From Erodium maritimum (Eukaryota > Streptophyta > Magnoliopsida > Geraniales > Geraniaceae), in contig OY997588.1 in the NCBI GenBank assembly GCA_963921825.1, positions 52,398,803 through 52,462,802 of the forward strand: DNA of 64,000 nucleotides, read 5' to 3'. A program made the position numbers and the translations under genes. Positions 46,384 through 58,167 of the stretch are shown piece after piece (positions within the stretch are counted from its first letter, which is position 1; the number at the start of each line of letters is the position of its first letter). A model generated the notes under the pieces. The model was not told the DNA's origin, made no database searches, and worked only from the letters and a program-made list of their open reading frames with translations.

Positions 46384-48070
46384 TGTTGGGTCTCGAGGTA
46401 GGGTTGGAGATGAACCAACTCGCAGCGGAAAATCAATGAAAACCAAGAGACGATTAAACAATGAAACAACTAACAAAGAATGGATTCACAAGAGAAAAAT
46501 TCAGCACTATTTCTTACCAAAACAAGAACACCGGTTAACGAATGATTGGCTTGAGTCTCCAAGACGCCTACGTATCCACATGGGAATCAAAGCCACGTAG
46601 TTCTTCTCTTTGAGGACTCAAGAACACAAAAATGGAGGTGGGAGCTTGCCAAACCCGAAATTGCAAAGGAAGGGGGAGAGAAGTTGTGTTTCCTATTCTT
46701 GTCTTGTGTTTGTTATGTTGAAAAAAGATGACTTAAACATACCAAAACCCATACTTGTCCAACTAAAGGCATGGGACAAGTATGGTGTCAAGTAAGGTGT
46801 AAATAGGACAAAGTATGGTAAGACAAGATTGGGTTAGGTGGTGAATCACCAACACCTTAATCCTTGTCTTGCTTACTTAGTACTAATTAGTCAAGACTTG
46901 ATTAATTAGTTTCATGGGCCTTGGTTGCATGGGCCTTTCATGGGCCTCTTGGAACATGGCCCGTGGCCATTTCCAACGAGGTCCCGTGATTCGCTCATCG
47001 CCTCCAAGCCTTCCATACCGGAAATGTCCAACATTATCCGACGCGATCAATCCCAAGACTCCAAGCCTTGTCTCGATCCGTTAAGTCCTATTCACTTACG
47101 GGCACATGAACCAAAACCCAGTTTTGGTCATGTCCCGAGACAACTCCCTTTTGGCTATTCTCCATAAATGTGTCAATGAGTTTCATCCTCCGGTGTGACC
47201 GTTAGGTTTATGCATGTCAATAGATCAACGTAAAATCCCATTTTACTTGATCCTATTTAAGTGGCAACTAACGAGACTTTAGTATTGCCTGACACTGCAT
47301 AACGAATCGACCCTGTCGATTCTAACCTTTCCATCGTCCTTGTCATTATCCTTTTATCTCCGATATCCTGATTGAGATAAGGCATAGAGCCGTCATCCTT
47401 ATTATTCTTAATCACTGTTCCTTGATATGTGAGATGACTGAATATATGATACCCAGTATCATGTGCATGGCCACGCTATTCATTCAGCCACTCTCGATCA
47501 AGCGGCTGAGAACCGATATCTTTCCCATACCGTAGTATGAGGGATAAATCCTTTAGCCGTCTTTCATGTCACTCATGCAGTCCGTCCCCAAGCCAATCCT
47601 GGCCGTTATGGAAGCCCTGTTACGGACAACGTTAGGCTCAGGTCAAACTCAGTTGTTTACTGCATAGCGATCACAAAGACTCCTTGGTCTAAGGATACAT
47701 GACAAGCTACGACAATGAATATGTTTATGACTTGATCTATGGCACATATTCATGTCGGGTCGTCCAATATCATGTCCCACATGATATCTATGATCAGAGC
47801 CCGGAATCCCATTCCAATGACTAACAGAATGTAAGCCATAAAGAGCCATCTTTCATACTAGTCGCTTCTAGTGAAGCTTTGTTGACTAGGGACCCATCGA
47901 GTGTGATCTATCTCGATCTATGGTTCTATTCGCATTGTGGGCATAGATTAGAGCACACATCGATATATTACTCCAACACATAAGTAATATAAAGCCGCTT
48001 TAATATTATTGCTAACGATGATGTATACATTTGGACATTTAGGATTGAACTACGGGCACTAAGACTAACA
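46384..48070 (-). mobile_element. Solo LTR F, copia type, inside element E
   Basis: A 1687-bp segment starts TGTTGGGTCTCGAGG and ends GACTAACA, with a perfect 5-bp duplication ACACG (46379-46383 and 48071-48075). It has TG...CA ends, no internal genes and no partner, so it is a solo LTR. The sequence next to the left end (CGCAGCGGAAAA, on the minus strand TTTTCCGCTGCG) is typical of the 3' end of large copia LTRs, so the orientation is probably minus. Confidence 0.85.
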
Positions 48071-48188
48071 ACACGTACGACTCACACTCATCCAACTAAT
48101 TCGCCCGTCAACCGGGGTGTCAAGTCACAAAAATCGTTTGGAATATTCGACTCTTAAGATTTTAAACTTGTAGTAGGTTTCGATGTCG

Positions 48189-48230
48189 GTGGGTTATGGG
48201 CCCACCACGCTTCCGCTGCGCTACTCTGAT
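48189..48230 (-). pseudogene. Truncated initiator tRNA-Met (5' half) inside element E
   Basis: On the minus strand, 42 nucleotides from ATCAGAG to the end of the anticodon arm (CCCATAACCCAC) match plant initiator tRNA-Met with a single change (position 9, G to A, which spoils the A box). The next bases, CGACATCGAAACCT, keep a piece of the T-loop and 3' T-stem word ATCGAAACCT, as if about 7 nt of variable loop and T stem had been deleted. The acceptor 3' strand is absent. It lies about 340 nt downstream of the gag stop, at the gag-pol boundary, matching the position of the copy in element D by flanking similarity. Confidence 0.85.
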
Positions 48231-48572
48231 CTTATCGTCACTTGGTCATCTCCTATGACCGGTTGGACCGTTTACTGGTCAAGGCCGTAGCCTTTCTCCG
48301 CTCGGGCGTTCGATGCTGATAGCATTCAATGAACGTTTGATGTTCTCCAACTCGGTTCTTAAAGTTCGATCAACACGTACGAAATAGGGAGGGGAACTTT
48401 CAGTACGGAAAGTTCTTAGGAACGAGACGGTCTGTTACTCCACTTTCAACTCACACCGATACTAAACGATAATTCAAACTCCCGGTCGGCGTGTTAAGAC
48501 ACGGGTGGCTTAACGGTTCTCAAAATCTCGTTCCAACATAAAATATCACGTAATAACGAACAAGCGCAACAC

Positions 48573-49390
48573 TCAAGTGTCAACAACACAATATCCAAAG
48601 TCTAAAAAGTAAACAAGTGCTCTAAGCGATCTCATGATCGTAATCAAGTCCCTCAGCTCGGGGTCCAACAATCGCGTACCCTCGGCCCTGCCGCATCGGA
48701 GGTTCTCCTCTCGATGATGGTGGTAGTGCACCTGCTGCTGAGGTCTAGGCTGGTGTCTCTGGGCTGCTGCTCCCGCCGCCTGACTCGGAGCTCTCGGAGG
48801 TTGTGCTTGTCGTGGTCGGCCATGCGGTGCCTGACGGGGTTGTGCCTGCTGAGGTCTCAGTGTGGGTGCTACTCCAACCCGATCCGGACATGCAAAGGAA
48901 ATGTTCCCCTGTCGGCCGCACTGATAGCACACCCTCTGCTCAACCCATTGTTTCTCCCGAAACCTCTGTGGGTGATCGACCTGTCGATCTGCGGGTCCAC
49001 TGCTCCTCGGACAGTCTTGGGCTAAGTGACCCTGCTGCCTGCACAAAGGGCACAGTTGCACTAACGGGGCAGGTCCAGCTGACGCTACTGCTCCTCCCCG
49101 GCGCATGCCACCCTGTTGAAATTGTGGCTGAAATGACCCAGAGACCCTCTGCCTCTTCGTATCACGTCCCTTGGACGGCCTCAGGAACTCACTCGGCCTC
49201 GGCCTGATATCCCGCGCTTTGGCGATCTCTCGAAAATGCCTCTCATCAGCTAATGACTGGTCTACCAGTGTAGAGTACACTTCAGTCCTAAGGGCAATAA
49301 CCCGATCTGCAATCGATGGAATGAGACCTCTCTCGAATCGTCTGTAACGACTCTCCTCAATATGCACCATCTCAGGTGCGAAGCGGGACT
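48573..49390 (-). pseudogene. Gypsy gag, C-terminal part with two zinc knuckles
   Basis: The open frame (265 codons from Met at 49370, but FAPEMVHIEESRYRRFERGL shows that this Met is internal) contains the gag core pattern RFERGLIPSIADRV and LRTEVYSTLVDQSLADE. A basic region with RPSKGRDTKRQR precedes a first CCHC knuckle, CPLCRQQGHLAQDC. The second knuckle, CYQCGRQGNISFAC, has Asn where His is required. A Gln/Pro/Arg-rich tail follows. Gag binds element RNA and forms the particle. The frame upstream (49390-49660) is broken by stops. Confidence 0.8.
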
Positions 49391-50090
49391 AGGATAAGAG
49401 CCTCGCCGCATACTCAAAGACGGTCATCCCTCTCTGCCGCAGCTACAAGAACTGTTGGTGTCTATCATCTCGAACAGATAAAGAGGTAGTACTGCTCCAG
49501 GAATAGTCTACTGAAAAGCTGAAAATCATCACCCACTCTGGTCTGCACAGACTGCCACCGGTAATATGCTTCTCCCTCAACTGAAAGGTCGCAAAAATAT
49601 TCTCAAACGACTATCAAAATACCCCCAGAAGTATCAAGGTTGCGGGTAATCCGCTCCTACCATATTACAGCTGCCTCGGAGTCTGAACCTCCGGAAAAGA
49701 TAGGTGTACCCAACCTACGAAAATTCCTGAGAGCCTGGGCCTTGTGGTTTTCCATCTGGCCTGGCCTCTCGATAGTGACTGCATCAGCAGTAGGCACAAA
49801 CTCTGGTGTCGGTGCAACAGTCTCCTGCTGAGCGCTGCTAGTACTGCACGGACCACCTCATCAATAGGGGCCTGTTGAGTCGGCTCTGCGACTTGAGAAA
49901 CTCTAGGTGGTGACCCTGACGGTCCATCCTCAAAACCCTGGTGCTCTGTGGAAGCAGCACCCTGGGCACTCGCTGCCCCTGCAAACCCAATAGCTAATGT
50001 TTGGCTCTGCCCCACAGCTGGGCGGCTCCTGGTACCTCTCGGAATGTAAACATGGGACACCTCGTATACTCGCTTGCATTTATAACGCAT
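49391..50090 (-). pseudogene. Gypsy gag, N-terminal part, broken
   Basis: Met at 50090 starts 141 codons with Ala/Pro-rich sequence and TQQAPIDEVVRAVLAALSRR. After frameshifts the strand still reads AYYRWQSVQTRVGDDFQLF, resembling the W-rich middle of plant gypsy gag. Stops near 49600 and 49390 show it is not functional. Confidence 0.65.
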
Positions 50091-50099
50091 AAGTTCATA

Positions 50100-51490
50100 T
50101 CTCAGTTTAACACAAGTGGTTCGATTTAACCTATAGGGACGTTCTCATGCGTCTAAAAGGGATCCTACTTGGATCGCTCGTATGTAGTATAGTCATATAC
50201 AATACTTATATAGACAAAGAAGTCTGCACCTCGGTGCGTGTCATAACATCAATCAAGTAATTCAATCAACTCCCACATGAGGTACAGTTTCAAACAATCA
50301 CACAATCAATATACCGGATTGGAGCACGTCTCGGTCGGGTATCTTCCCATCATGTGGGGTTCAAATCATAACCCAACGGTTACCCAATTTATGTCCTTAA
50401 TTCCTTTCTCACAAGTCTCAACTCTTTACTTTTCTCTTGTAACATTCATGTCGATCTCGCGTCGTTACAACCCGATTCAGGCATCCCCGAATCTCGTTGT
50501 AACCACTTGACATCCCTCTATCACGCTCGACTATAGTGGCGCCCCTGAGTCAGCCCGTGGTAGTGCAAACACTTCAGTTTCTACCGAAAATTCGGCATGA
50601 CCCGTTTGTATTTTCCTCTAACCATCCGCTTAAGCAGGACATTTAGATAATAACCTGGACACAGAGTCCTACCCATATGATACACAAAAAACATCTCAAG
50701 TACACACCATCTTGAACACCATAAGTACCCCACGCGGGTCTTAGCAAATATCCCTTCAGGTTTTACTTATCAATTAACGGCCGGCCTAAGCGGCAATTCC
50801 CTCAACAATTATTTAACCAACATGTCATAATCAACCTGAGCATCGCTCGTTCATTCGATCTCAACCCGATCTTAATCTCAACCTCAATCTCTATCTCAAC
50901 TTATTCTCCATTTCAAACTCAATTCCAGATTTAAGTTAAGCCTCAGCTTCAAACTCAATGTCAATTTCAAACTCAATATCAATTTCAACTTTAATTCTTA
51001 AATAACGATCAACACTTAAACAAGTCAACAATTCAAGAAGTCAACACTTCTATAAATCAACACTTCAGTAAGCCAATCACTTCATTAAGTCAACACTTCA
51101 ATAAGTCCACACTTCAATAAGTCAACACTTCAACTTTATCAATCAAGGAACGGCCAACCAAGGTGGCAACACACTCAACAAATAATTTACTCAACAACCA
51201 ATTTATAACGGCTCGATCATTGCTCGTTAATCCAATCCTAATCTCAACCGTTCGGCTTCACCGATCACTGTAACTTACAGTCAATAGGGTAAGTATATCA
51301 ATCAAGCAATGCAACCATCGTAATATAAAGATTCAAACTTAAACAAACATTGAAACAATTCACGACTCGTGTCGTTCCAACTCTCCGCATCAATGTTTCC
51401 AAATTGCGTCACTGAGTACCACGACTTAGACTTCCTAACTCTACCCACCTAATTGACGTTCGGTCCGAGGTTTTGAAAACACGTTCAAAA
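50100..51490 (-). other. Untranslated leader of element E with short tandem repeats
   Basis: About 1.4 kb lies between primer site and gag. Its right part contains CTCAACCTCAATCTC-type units (50860-50990) and about seven 18-bp units of the form GTCAACACTTCAATAA (51005-51135). The block at 50450-50515 is shared with element D. Confidence 0.6.
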
Positions 51491-51491
51491 T

Positions 51492-51511
51492 GAAACCAGG
51501 CTCTGATACCA
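51492..51511 (-). promoter_or_regulatory. Primer-binding site for initiator tRNA-Met (element E)
   Basis: The plus-strand word GAAACCAGGCTCTGATACCA equals the 3' end of initiator tRNA-Met including CCA with one mismatch (A for T). On the element's strand this is TGGTATCAGAGCC..., 3 nt from the LTR end. Minus-strand DNA synthesis would start here. Confidence 0.92.
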
Positions 51512-52249
51512 AATTGTCACGCCCCAAATCCGGTTTTGGCCGGACTCGAGACGTAACTTGAGTTGACAATTAAATAATAAAAAAATAATAATATAACCGA
51601 TTAAATACTCAAGAGGTTTCGTTGAAATACTCGAATAACATGTTCCAAATCATAAATAGGAGTTAAAGCTCTAAATAGAGTACGAAAAATAGGCGGTTCA
51701 TTACAAGTGACCGAAAGACGTCTCTAATACCCCAAATTATCCAGAAGCTCCCGAGGCTCGAGCCCACTACTCATCAAGCACGCCTGTATAAACAGTCAAC
51801 AAAACAAATAGGGGTGAGCTTATGTTCAGTAGGGAAAATCATAAACAGTTTAACCTCGATTTAGTAAGAAAGTTGCTTTAACACGACGACACATATTACA
51901 ATTAATACTTTAAATCAATATGATACTGTAACCTGAGCAAGATAAGATTAATATCACATTCTTAAAGATAACAGCAACTTTCAGGAGAATAAGTGAAAAG
52001 CGATCTAAAGATTTAATAACTACTAAAATGGAATCAAGTGAATATCACACCAACAGCTCAAATCCTCAATACTCCGATCCACGAGAGTACTCGTGTCATG
52101 TCAGATTTTCCCTCGGTCCAGAGGAGGCATATACATCGGGTTACGGGTAACAATCCCTGGGGGACGCTTATCATCGGGATTCTCGGAAATGCCCCCAAAG
52201 GACCATATGTCATCGGGATGAAACAGAATAACAATCCCTCGGTTATGGT

Positions 52250-52715
52250 CCTACCCTACACCGGAATCCTCAACGGTGTAGGTACCATACCGTATCAGCA
52301 ATCACCATTGTACCACCCTACACCGGAATCCTCAACGGTGTAGGCACCATTCAACAATAATCATTATATCACCCTACACCGGACTCCTCAACGGTGTAGG
52401 TACCATTCCCCGCAGGGTAAATCATCCATCAGCTATGATACTACCCCACACCGGAATCCTCTACAGTGTGGGTGCCATACCGGATCACCAATAACCATTA
52501 TACTACCCTACACCGGAATCCTCAACGGTGTAGGTACCATTCATCGGCTATGATATTACCCCACACCAGAATCCTCTACAGTGTGGGTGCCATACCGGAT
52601 CACCAATAACCATTATACTACCCTACACCGGAATCCTCAACGGTGTAGGTACCATTCATCGGCTATGATATTACCCCACACCGGAATCCTCTACAGTGTG
52701 GGTACCATACCGGAT
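52250..52715. repeat. Hairpin array in 5' LTR of E
   Basis: Seven or so alternating units of ACACCG-GAATCCTCAA-CGGTGT and ACACCG-GAATCCTCTA-CAGTGT. Each unit can form a stem of 6-8 bp. Spacers contain GGTACCAT and CCGGATCACCAATAACC. Confidence 0.85.
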
Positions 52716-52729
52716 CACCAATAATCAAT

Positions 52730-52845
52730 ATCCCGCAGGATCAACCAATCAATGCCCCGCAGGGTCCGCAACCGGTATCCCGCAGGATCAACCAACCAAT
52801 GCCCCGCAGGGTCCGCAACCAATATCCCGCAAGATCAATCAATCA
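52730..52845. repeat. CCCGCAGG tandem repeats
   Basis: Three units of about 45 bp read ATCCCGCAGGATCAACCAA then TGCCCCGCAGGGTCCGCAAC. Confidence 0.8.
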
Positions 52846-54581
52846 ATGCACAGATTTACCAACACATATCACCAGGGATTCATACCCACAATTACACTTA
52901 CCTGCATACTTACCCACCACGTTCCATCGGTCTATCATTCACCCGATCATACTCTTTAGCACAACCAATTACACTCAATCATTCATTCATTCATGCATTC
53001 ATTCAATCATACAATCATCCAAGCATTCATTCAATCATTCAAGCATACAATTTATCTAGTTTCGTTAGACCCTTAATTCATCTTAAAACTAAGCAAACAA
53101 TGCATGTGAGGCAACCACAACCAATCCTATGGCTCATCTCGGCCTTTCTACCAGTAAAGCAATTTCCCAAGTATTGAAAGCGAGTTAAGCTAGTTGTTCG
53201 CATCCTATGCATGCATACTAGACACGTCCGATTATTAGTAAATGAAAGACGATTATTCTAGTTATTCGCACCCTATATGCAGTTTAGGACCTTTCCAATT
53301 TTATTAACCTAATAGGCATACTAAGCGTTATTTAAACGAGGAGTTTAGTACTTTCCCTACCTTGTGGTCTTCCTCGAACAATACTCTTATCTACTGCTGT
53401 CCGGCTAGCTTCCTCTCCGTCTTCTCGGGCGAAGTCCAAGCTCTCGGACGAAGTCCAGTCTGGGTTAAACAGATAAACGGGTTCAATCAGAACCGGTATT
53501 TGTCCAGAGGTCCTCTCATATTGCCCAATTAGTCAATTAATTGTCGAAATTAAATTAATTAAATAATTAATTAACCTGATTTTTAAAATAATAAACTTTA
53601 AAACCAGGTTGACAGGATCCGAGCCCGAACCCGGTCCAGACCCGACGCGGACCCGGTCTGGACCCGAGTCAAACTCAGTCCAAAGACTTGGGCCTGACCA
53701 CGTCCGATCCAGGATCTGGCCCAAGGCTTATCCGGATCCAGCCCGTGTCCTGGCCCAGTGACTTCCGGCCCAAGCCCGACCAACCAGCCCATCTACCAGG
53801 ACCTGGTCCAACTCGTGCTGGCTTGTCTGAGCTGATTTCAGCTCCGGCGATGCCAGTGCTCTCCAGACACCGTCTACGACATCAAGGGACGTTCGATAAG
53901 GGCTAAGCGAGGGCTGCGACGAGCGTTGGGTCCCTGGCGCCACCGTGGATGTGTCGTGGGTGCTCGAACACGACCCAATCCCGCCCCCGGCTCAGATCCG
54001 GAGCTTGCTAGGTCGCCGGCGAGGGTTCCGACCAGAGCAGCTCAAATCGAGCTCGGGAAGGTACGATTTCGGTCAGGACGAGGTCGGGGGAAGAGGAAGA
54101 AGGGCGAGGGAGGACGAACCCTCTTCGTTCCTCGGTTGCTGTCGCTGAAACGAGCTCGGAAGCTTCGAATCCGAGCGTTATCCGGCGAGCCTGTGTCGAT
54201 TCCGGTAGGGTTGGGTTCGAATCAAGCTCGGTAAGAGCGTGAGGGCGGAGTGTGAGGTAGTGGTGGGTCGGTAGCACGAGGGAGAAGAAGAGAAGGTGCG
54301 AGATCGAGAAAGGGAGGGGAGTGCGTCTCGGTAATCGTGCAGCTGCGCAATGAAGAAGAGAACCAGAAGTGTGGCTTTAGGGTTAGCGCGCATGGGCCAT
54401 GGGCCAGGGTTTCGTGGGTGCGTGCATTTGGGCCCAGAAGAGTTCCGGCCCGACCTGTTTCCTTAAATTTTCCCTCTTTTCCCTTTTTTATTTCTCTTTT
54501 CAAAATTTACTTGTTGCAAAAACTCACCCCAATGTTTCACATTGCGAAGAAATACTCTTTTAAAACAAAGCGGGTTTTACA

Positions 54582-54907
54582 CATGGCGTAACCATGATTG
54601 GAGTCCGCGCGTGGATTGCACGATTAACGGCCGTGGTCCCACATACGCGCGGTTCCCCGTGTGTTGTTCCGGCATGATACCTAAACCGACGGACGGTTCC
54701 GGATTAAGATATCTCGACTAAGCCGCGTGTGTCAGTGCGAAGGCTCTACTGACGGAGGATGCCAGTATCGACTAACTGGTTATTGGGGTTCTGTGAGTTT
54801 GGGTAACAATGGATGGGGAGACTTAGTCGGACGTTCCTTGATATGGAGTCAAGTGGAGTACGTTCCGTTTTAAATTTCGGGACGAAATTCCTTTAAGGGG
54901 GGTAGAC
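54582..54907 (+). other. Internal region of element D, right part with polypurine tract
   Basis: The end of the D internal region resumes after element E. TTTCGGGACGAAATTCCTTT and AAGGGGGGTAGAC (about 54895-54907) form the polypurine tract immediately before the 3' LTR. The upstream part contains CCGGCATGATACC-type words. Confidence 0.8.
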
Positions 54908-57900
54908 TGTGAAGACCTAAGAATTTAAGATCTTTAATTTTATCGTTGGAACGTCGAGAGTTGGGATCGAGTCATATTTTGGGATCGATTTAAAAAAAAG
55001 GAAAAGAAATAAAAAGAGAAAAAAGGGGGTTATTGAAGAGATCAGGCTTGGGCCTGATCAGACTCGACTTTGGGCCGAGCCAGACCAGGCCCAACACACG
55101 CGCGCGCCAGAGCTGGCCCAAGACCCACGCCACGCACCCCCACGCAGACGCAAAACCCTACCTCGCCACTTCAGTTCCTCACTCACGCGCACGCTTCCCA
55201 AAGCCTGAGCTCCTTCGTCTTCCTCGCGTTTCTCTCTCGTCTTCTCTCTCGAACCAGACGACGTCGGCGACTTCTCCGACCTCACTCCGTCTTCGCCTTC
55301 CTATCTTCTTTTTCATCTTCCACCCTCGAGCGTCCCTCGCACCCAAAAACCAAGAAATCCCCCTTTCCCTTCTTCTCCTTCCTCGATTCGCAGCGACCCG
55401 CACCGTCGTCTTCATCCTGAACCTCGTCGCGCCTTTAATCGGACAAATCAAGCGTCGGTGAGCCTTCTCCAGACCTCGTCTCACCTCCCTCATCACGTCC
55501 CCTCTGTTTTTTTGAGCGAGATCGTGCTCGCTTGGTCCGAGCTGTGCCGGAGAGGAGTTCGCCGGAGCCCGAGCTCCAGATCTACTCATACGACATCAGA
55601 TCTGGTCGGAGTAGCTCGATTCATGCCCGGGCGACCTCCCCACGAAGTCCTGAGCGCCCTGACGCCACCCCTGCCGTCAAAGACCGACAACGAACGTCCC
55701 GACACCGCCACCGTCGCCGGAGTTGAACCGGAGGACTGCCTGAACCATAGCCGCGTCTCTGACAGGCTTTGGGTTTGGGCCTTGGACAAGCATGGGCCTG
55801 GGACAAGGCTTGGGCCAGACCCAGGACTCGGGCCTGGACTTGAGCCGGGCCTCGGGCCTGGACCTGATTTGGGCCTCGGGCCTGGATCGGGTCTAGGGTC
55901 GGGTCCGAACTCGGGTTAGGTCCGGGTCTGGGTCCGGCTCGGGTCAGGTCCGGGTCTGAGGTTGGACCGGGTCGGATCCGGGTCAACCCAGTTTATTTAA
56001 TTAATTATTAATTTGGACTTAAAATCAGATAAATTCGAGGACTATCGGACTCTTAAAGGACGTTTGGGCAAACAAACTACTGAAATTAACTTAATTTGAG
56101 GATCGTTACGGATTAGACCAGGACTGAAGACCACCCCTTTTGTGTTAAAACCAGGCCTTTACCCCGAGCACGGAGAAGACCGGAGGTAGGCCCGGACGTC
56201 AGCTAGGGGACACAGCTGTGGTTCTTCTTGAGGTAGGGATTACCTCGAAACCCGCTTTATTTCGAATGTACTAGAATGCATATAGGGAAACCTAATAATC
56301 GGATAAGTAACTAGTATGCATATAGGAGGTGATTAACTAGCGTAGACTTATAAACTGCGAACTTTTACGATTACTGTTTTGGGAAATTGCCGTGCTGGTA
56401 GGATCGGGCCATGTCGCGCCTGTAGGACTGTTTGTTGAGAGTATCTGATTGTGTGCTTTGTGCTGCTTGAACGGTTAATAACGAACATGAAAACAAGTAG
56501 AGTTGAACTTGGTGATGCATTAAGTGATCGAGTCACTTTCCTGTTTCTCTGATTTGTTGAATTGGGGATGTTGGGGATTGAATACCAGTTAAGCCGGTAG
56601 GGGTTACCACGTGGAGTGTGGCGTCGGTAAGTGATGGTAGGTGCGGAACAACTGTGAGTGTAATTAAGGGTCAAAGCATATTATTTTCGGTGTAACATGT
56701 CGTTGCTATGTGTGGGCAAGTGTTCCGTGATTGTTATGATGTGAATCATTGGTTGTGATATGGTCGGGTGAGCGATAGACCGACGTTATCATGATTTTGA
56801 TGGTGGTACTGTGGTTACCTGTAGTTGTGATTAAGATTTTGACTGTGATTGTGATCCTGTTTGAGAATGTGATTGTGACCCTGGTTGTGAGTGTGATTGT
56901 GTTTGTTTTGATGCGCGACCGGTAAAGTGTGAGAGATGTACTTCCGTCAGGTGTATCGTACCTTCCGGCGCGCAATCGGTAAAGTGTGAGGCTTGTGTGT
57001 GCTTTGGTTACTTGAGAAAGGTGGTTTCCCTACCTTCCGACCTTGAGTCGGTAAAACGCTGTGTCCCGCGAAGAGGTGGTTTCCCTACCTTCCGACTAGC
57101 ACTCAGTAAAACGCTGTGTTGTGTGCCGCGAGGTTCCAGGCCGCGAAGAGGCGATTTCCCTGCCTTCCGTCGATCGGTAAAACGATGTGTGCCTCGATGG
57201 GGTCGACCGCCCCTCCTGACTTTGTGTTAGAGGAAATTTGCGTGCGGCTACGCCGGGCCGAGCCGGTTGCTCCCGAGACCGTGCTTTGGTTACGAGTTGT
57301 GTGGTTATTAATGTTTTGGATTGAACGAGTGTTGATGTGTCTGTGACATTGAGTGTTTTCCGTGTTAGTTGTTGTCTTATTCTGATGCTACGTGTTCCGG
57401 AGAGACTTGTTTCACCCCGATGATATGTGTCCCTTCGGGGATGTTTCCGGGAGGATATCTTGTTTCACCCCGATGATCGGGGTCCCTTTGGAGATAATTC
57501 CGGGAATCCCAATGATATGTGTTCCTTATGGGAACGTTTCCGGGAGTCCCGATGATATGTGTCCCATCGCGACCGAGGGGTATTTCAGTACGAAGTATTG
57601 GTTTGCGTGTGGTTCGAAGTATTGTGGCTTAAATCATCTGTATTTCCGTAACTTTGGGTGTCTTACTTGGATTGTTCCCTTCGGTGTGTGCCGTAGTCAA
57701 ATGGTTGGTGTTGAGTTAAGTTGGTAAGGTTGGCCTAGGAGTGTCAGATCAAAAGAAGTTTTGACTCTTAAAGTGGCTTAAGTGTCGTGCCGTTATTTTA
57801 ACCCTTTTAAATACTTTAAACTGTAACAAGGCTTTCTGGTAAATTCGTAATGAGGTGGTTGTGTGGTTTTCCCTACTGAGCGTCAAGCTCACCCCTTTTC

Positions 57901-58167
57901 AGTGTTTTCTACAGGTGACAGTTATGCTTTGGACTAGAGGGTTACGCAGAGCTGGGAGCTAGTGGAGGCCCGGGTTTTTTTTTATATCATTAGAGACGTA
58001 CTGTATTTTCAACTTGTACTTGACTGAGCTTGGGACTCAGGAATTTAAACTCGTGTGGTTTTAGTTTCCTCCTTCTTTATCAGATATTCGTTACTTTTAA
58101 AATTGTTTTATTAAATTTCACTAAGTCACGTCACGGGTCCGGTCAATACCGGATTTGGGGCGTGACA
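54908..58167 (+). repeat. 3' LTR of element D (full length)
   Basis: A 3260-bp LTR from TGTGAAGACC to GGGGCGTGACA. It preserves the terminal roughly 180 bp absent from the 5' LTR, including CACGTCACGGGTCCGGTCAA. Stem-loop at 57877-57891. Coding-looking frames here are shadows of GC-rich non-coding sequence. Confidence 0.88.

Larger units (their letters stand above)
42428..54581 (-). mobile_element. Gypsy element E, minus strand, inserted in element D
   Basis: The plus-strand left end is TGTCACGCCCC and the right end GGGTTTTACA, with flanks CGTGG (42423-42427) and CATGG (54582-54586), a 5-bp duplication with one CpG-type change. From right to left it contains the 5' LTR 51515-54581, an initiator-Met primer site 51492-51511, a leader with tandem repeats, gag (50090-48573, broken), a truncated tRNA-iMet copy (48230-48189), and about 2 kb of non-coding sequence interrupted by solo LTR F. 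A polypurine tract at 44311-44327 and the 3' LTR 42428-44309 follow. pol is missing. Confidence 0.9.
51515..54581 (-). repeat. 5' LTR of element E (full length)
   Basis: A 3067-bp LTR. On the plus strand it begins TGTCACGCCCC and ends AAAGCGGGTTTTACA. It holds the hairpin array (52250-52715), CCCGCAGGATCAACCAA repeats (52730-52845), an ATTCATTC-type microsatellite (52975-53050) and a GGGCC/CCGGACC-rich part (53610-53790). It retains the segments missing from the 3' LTR. Confidence 0.88.
36539..58167 (+). mobile_element. Gypsy element D (interrupted by element E)
   Basis: The element is bounded by TGTGAGGACC at 36539 and GGGGCGTGACA at 58157-58167, with a perfect duplication ATAAA (36534-36538 and 58168-58172). 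The 5' LTR is 36539 to about 39590, the 3' LTR is 54908-58167, and a polypurine tract precedes the latter. Its internal part (39591-42427 and 54582-54907) retains only a short RT/RNase H remnant and a truncated initiator-tRNA copy. Element E (42428-54581) sits inside it. Confidence 0.88.

Noticed and set aside
47971..47978. CTCCAACA as the right end of solo LTR F
   Set aside because: The flanking bases give no duplication; extending to GACTAACA at 48070 gives a perfect ACACG duplication.
48803..49207. Plus-strand 134-codon frame
   Set aside because: Antisense of gag with the zinc knuckles; the gag reading is clearly the real one.
55458..55919. Frames of 142-153 codons in the D LTRs (also 36582-37219)
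   Set aside because: They lie in GC-rich LTR sequence, have Arg/Ser/Pro-rich low-complexity content and are not conserved in frame between the two LTRs.
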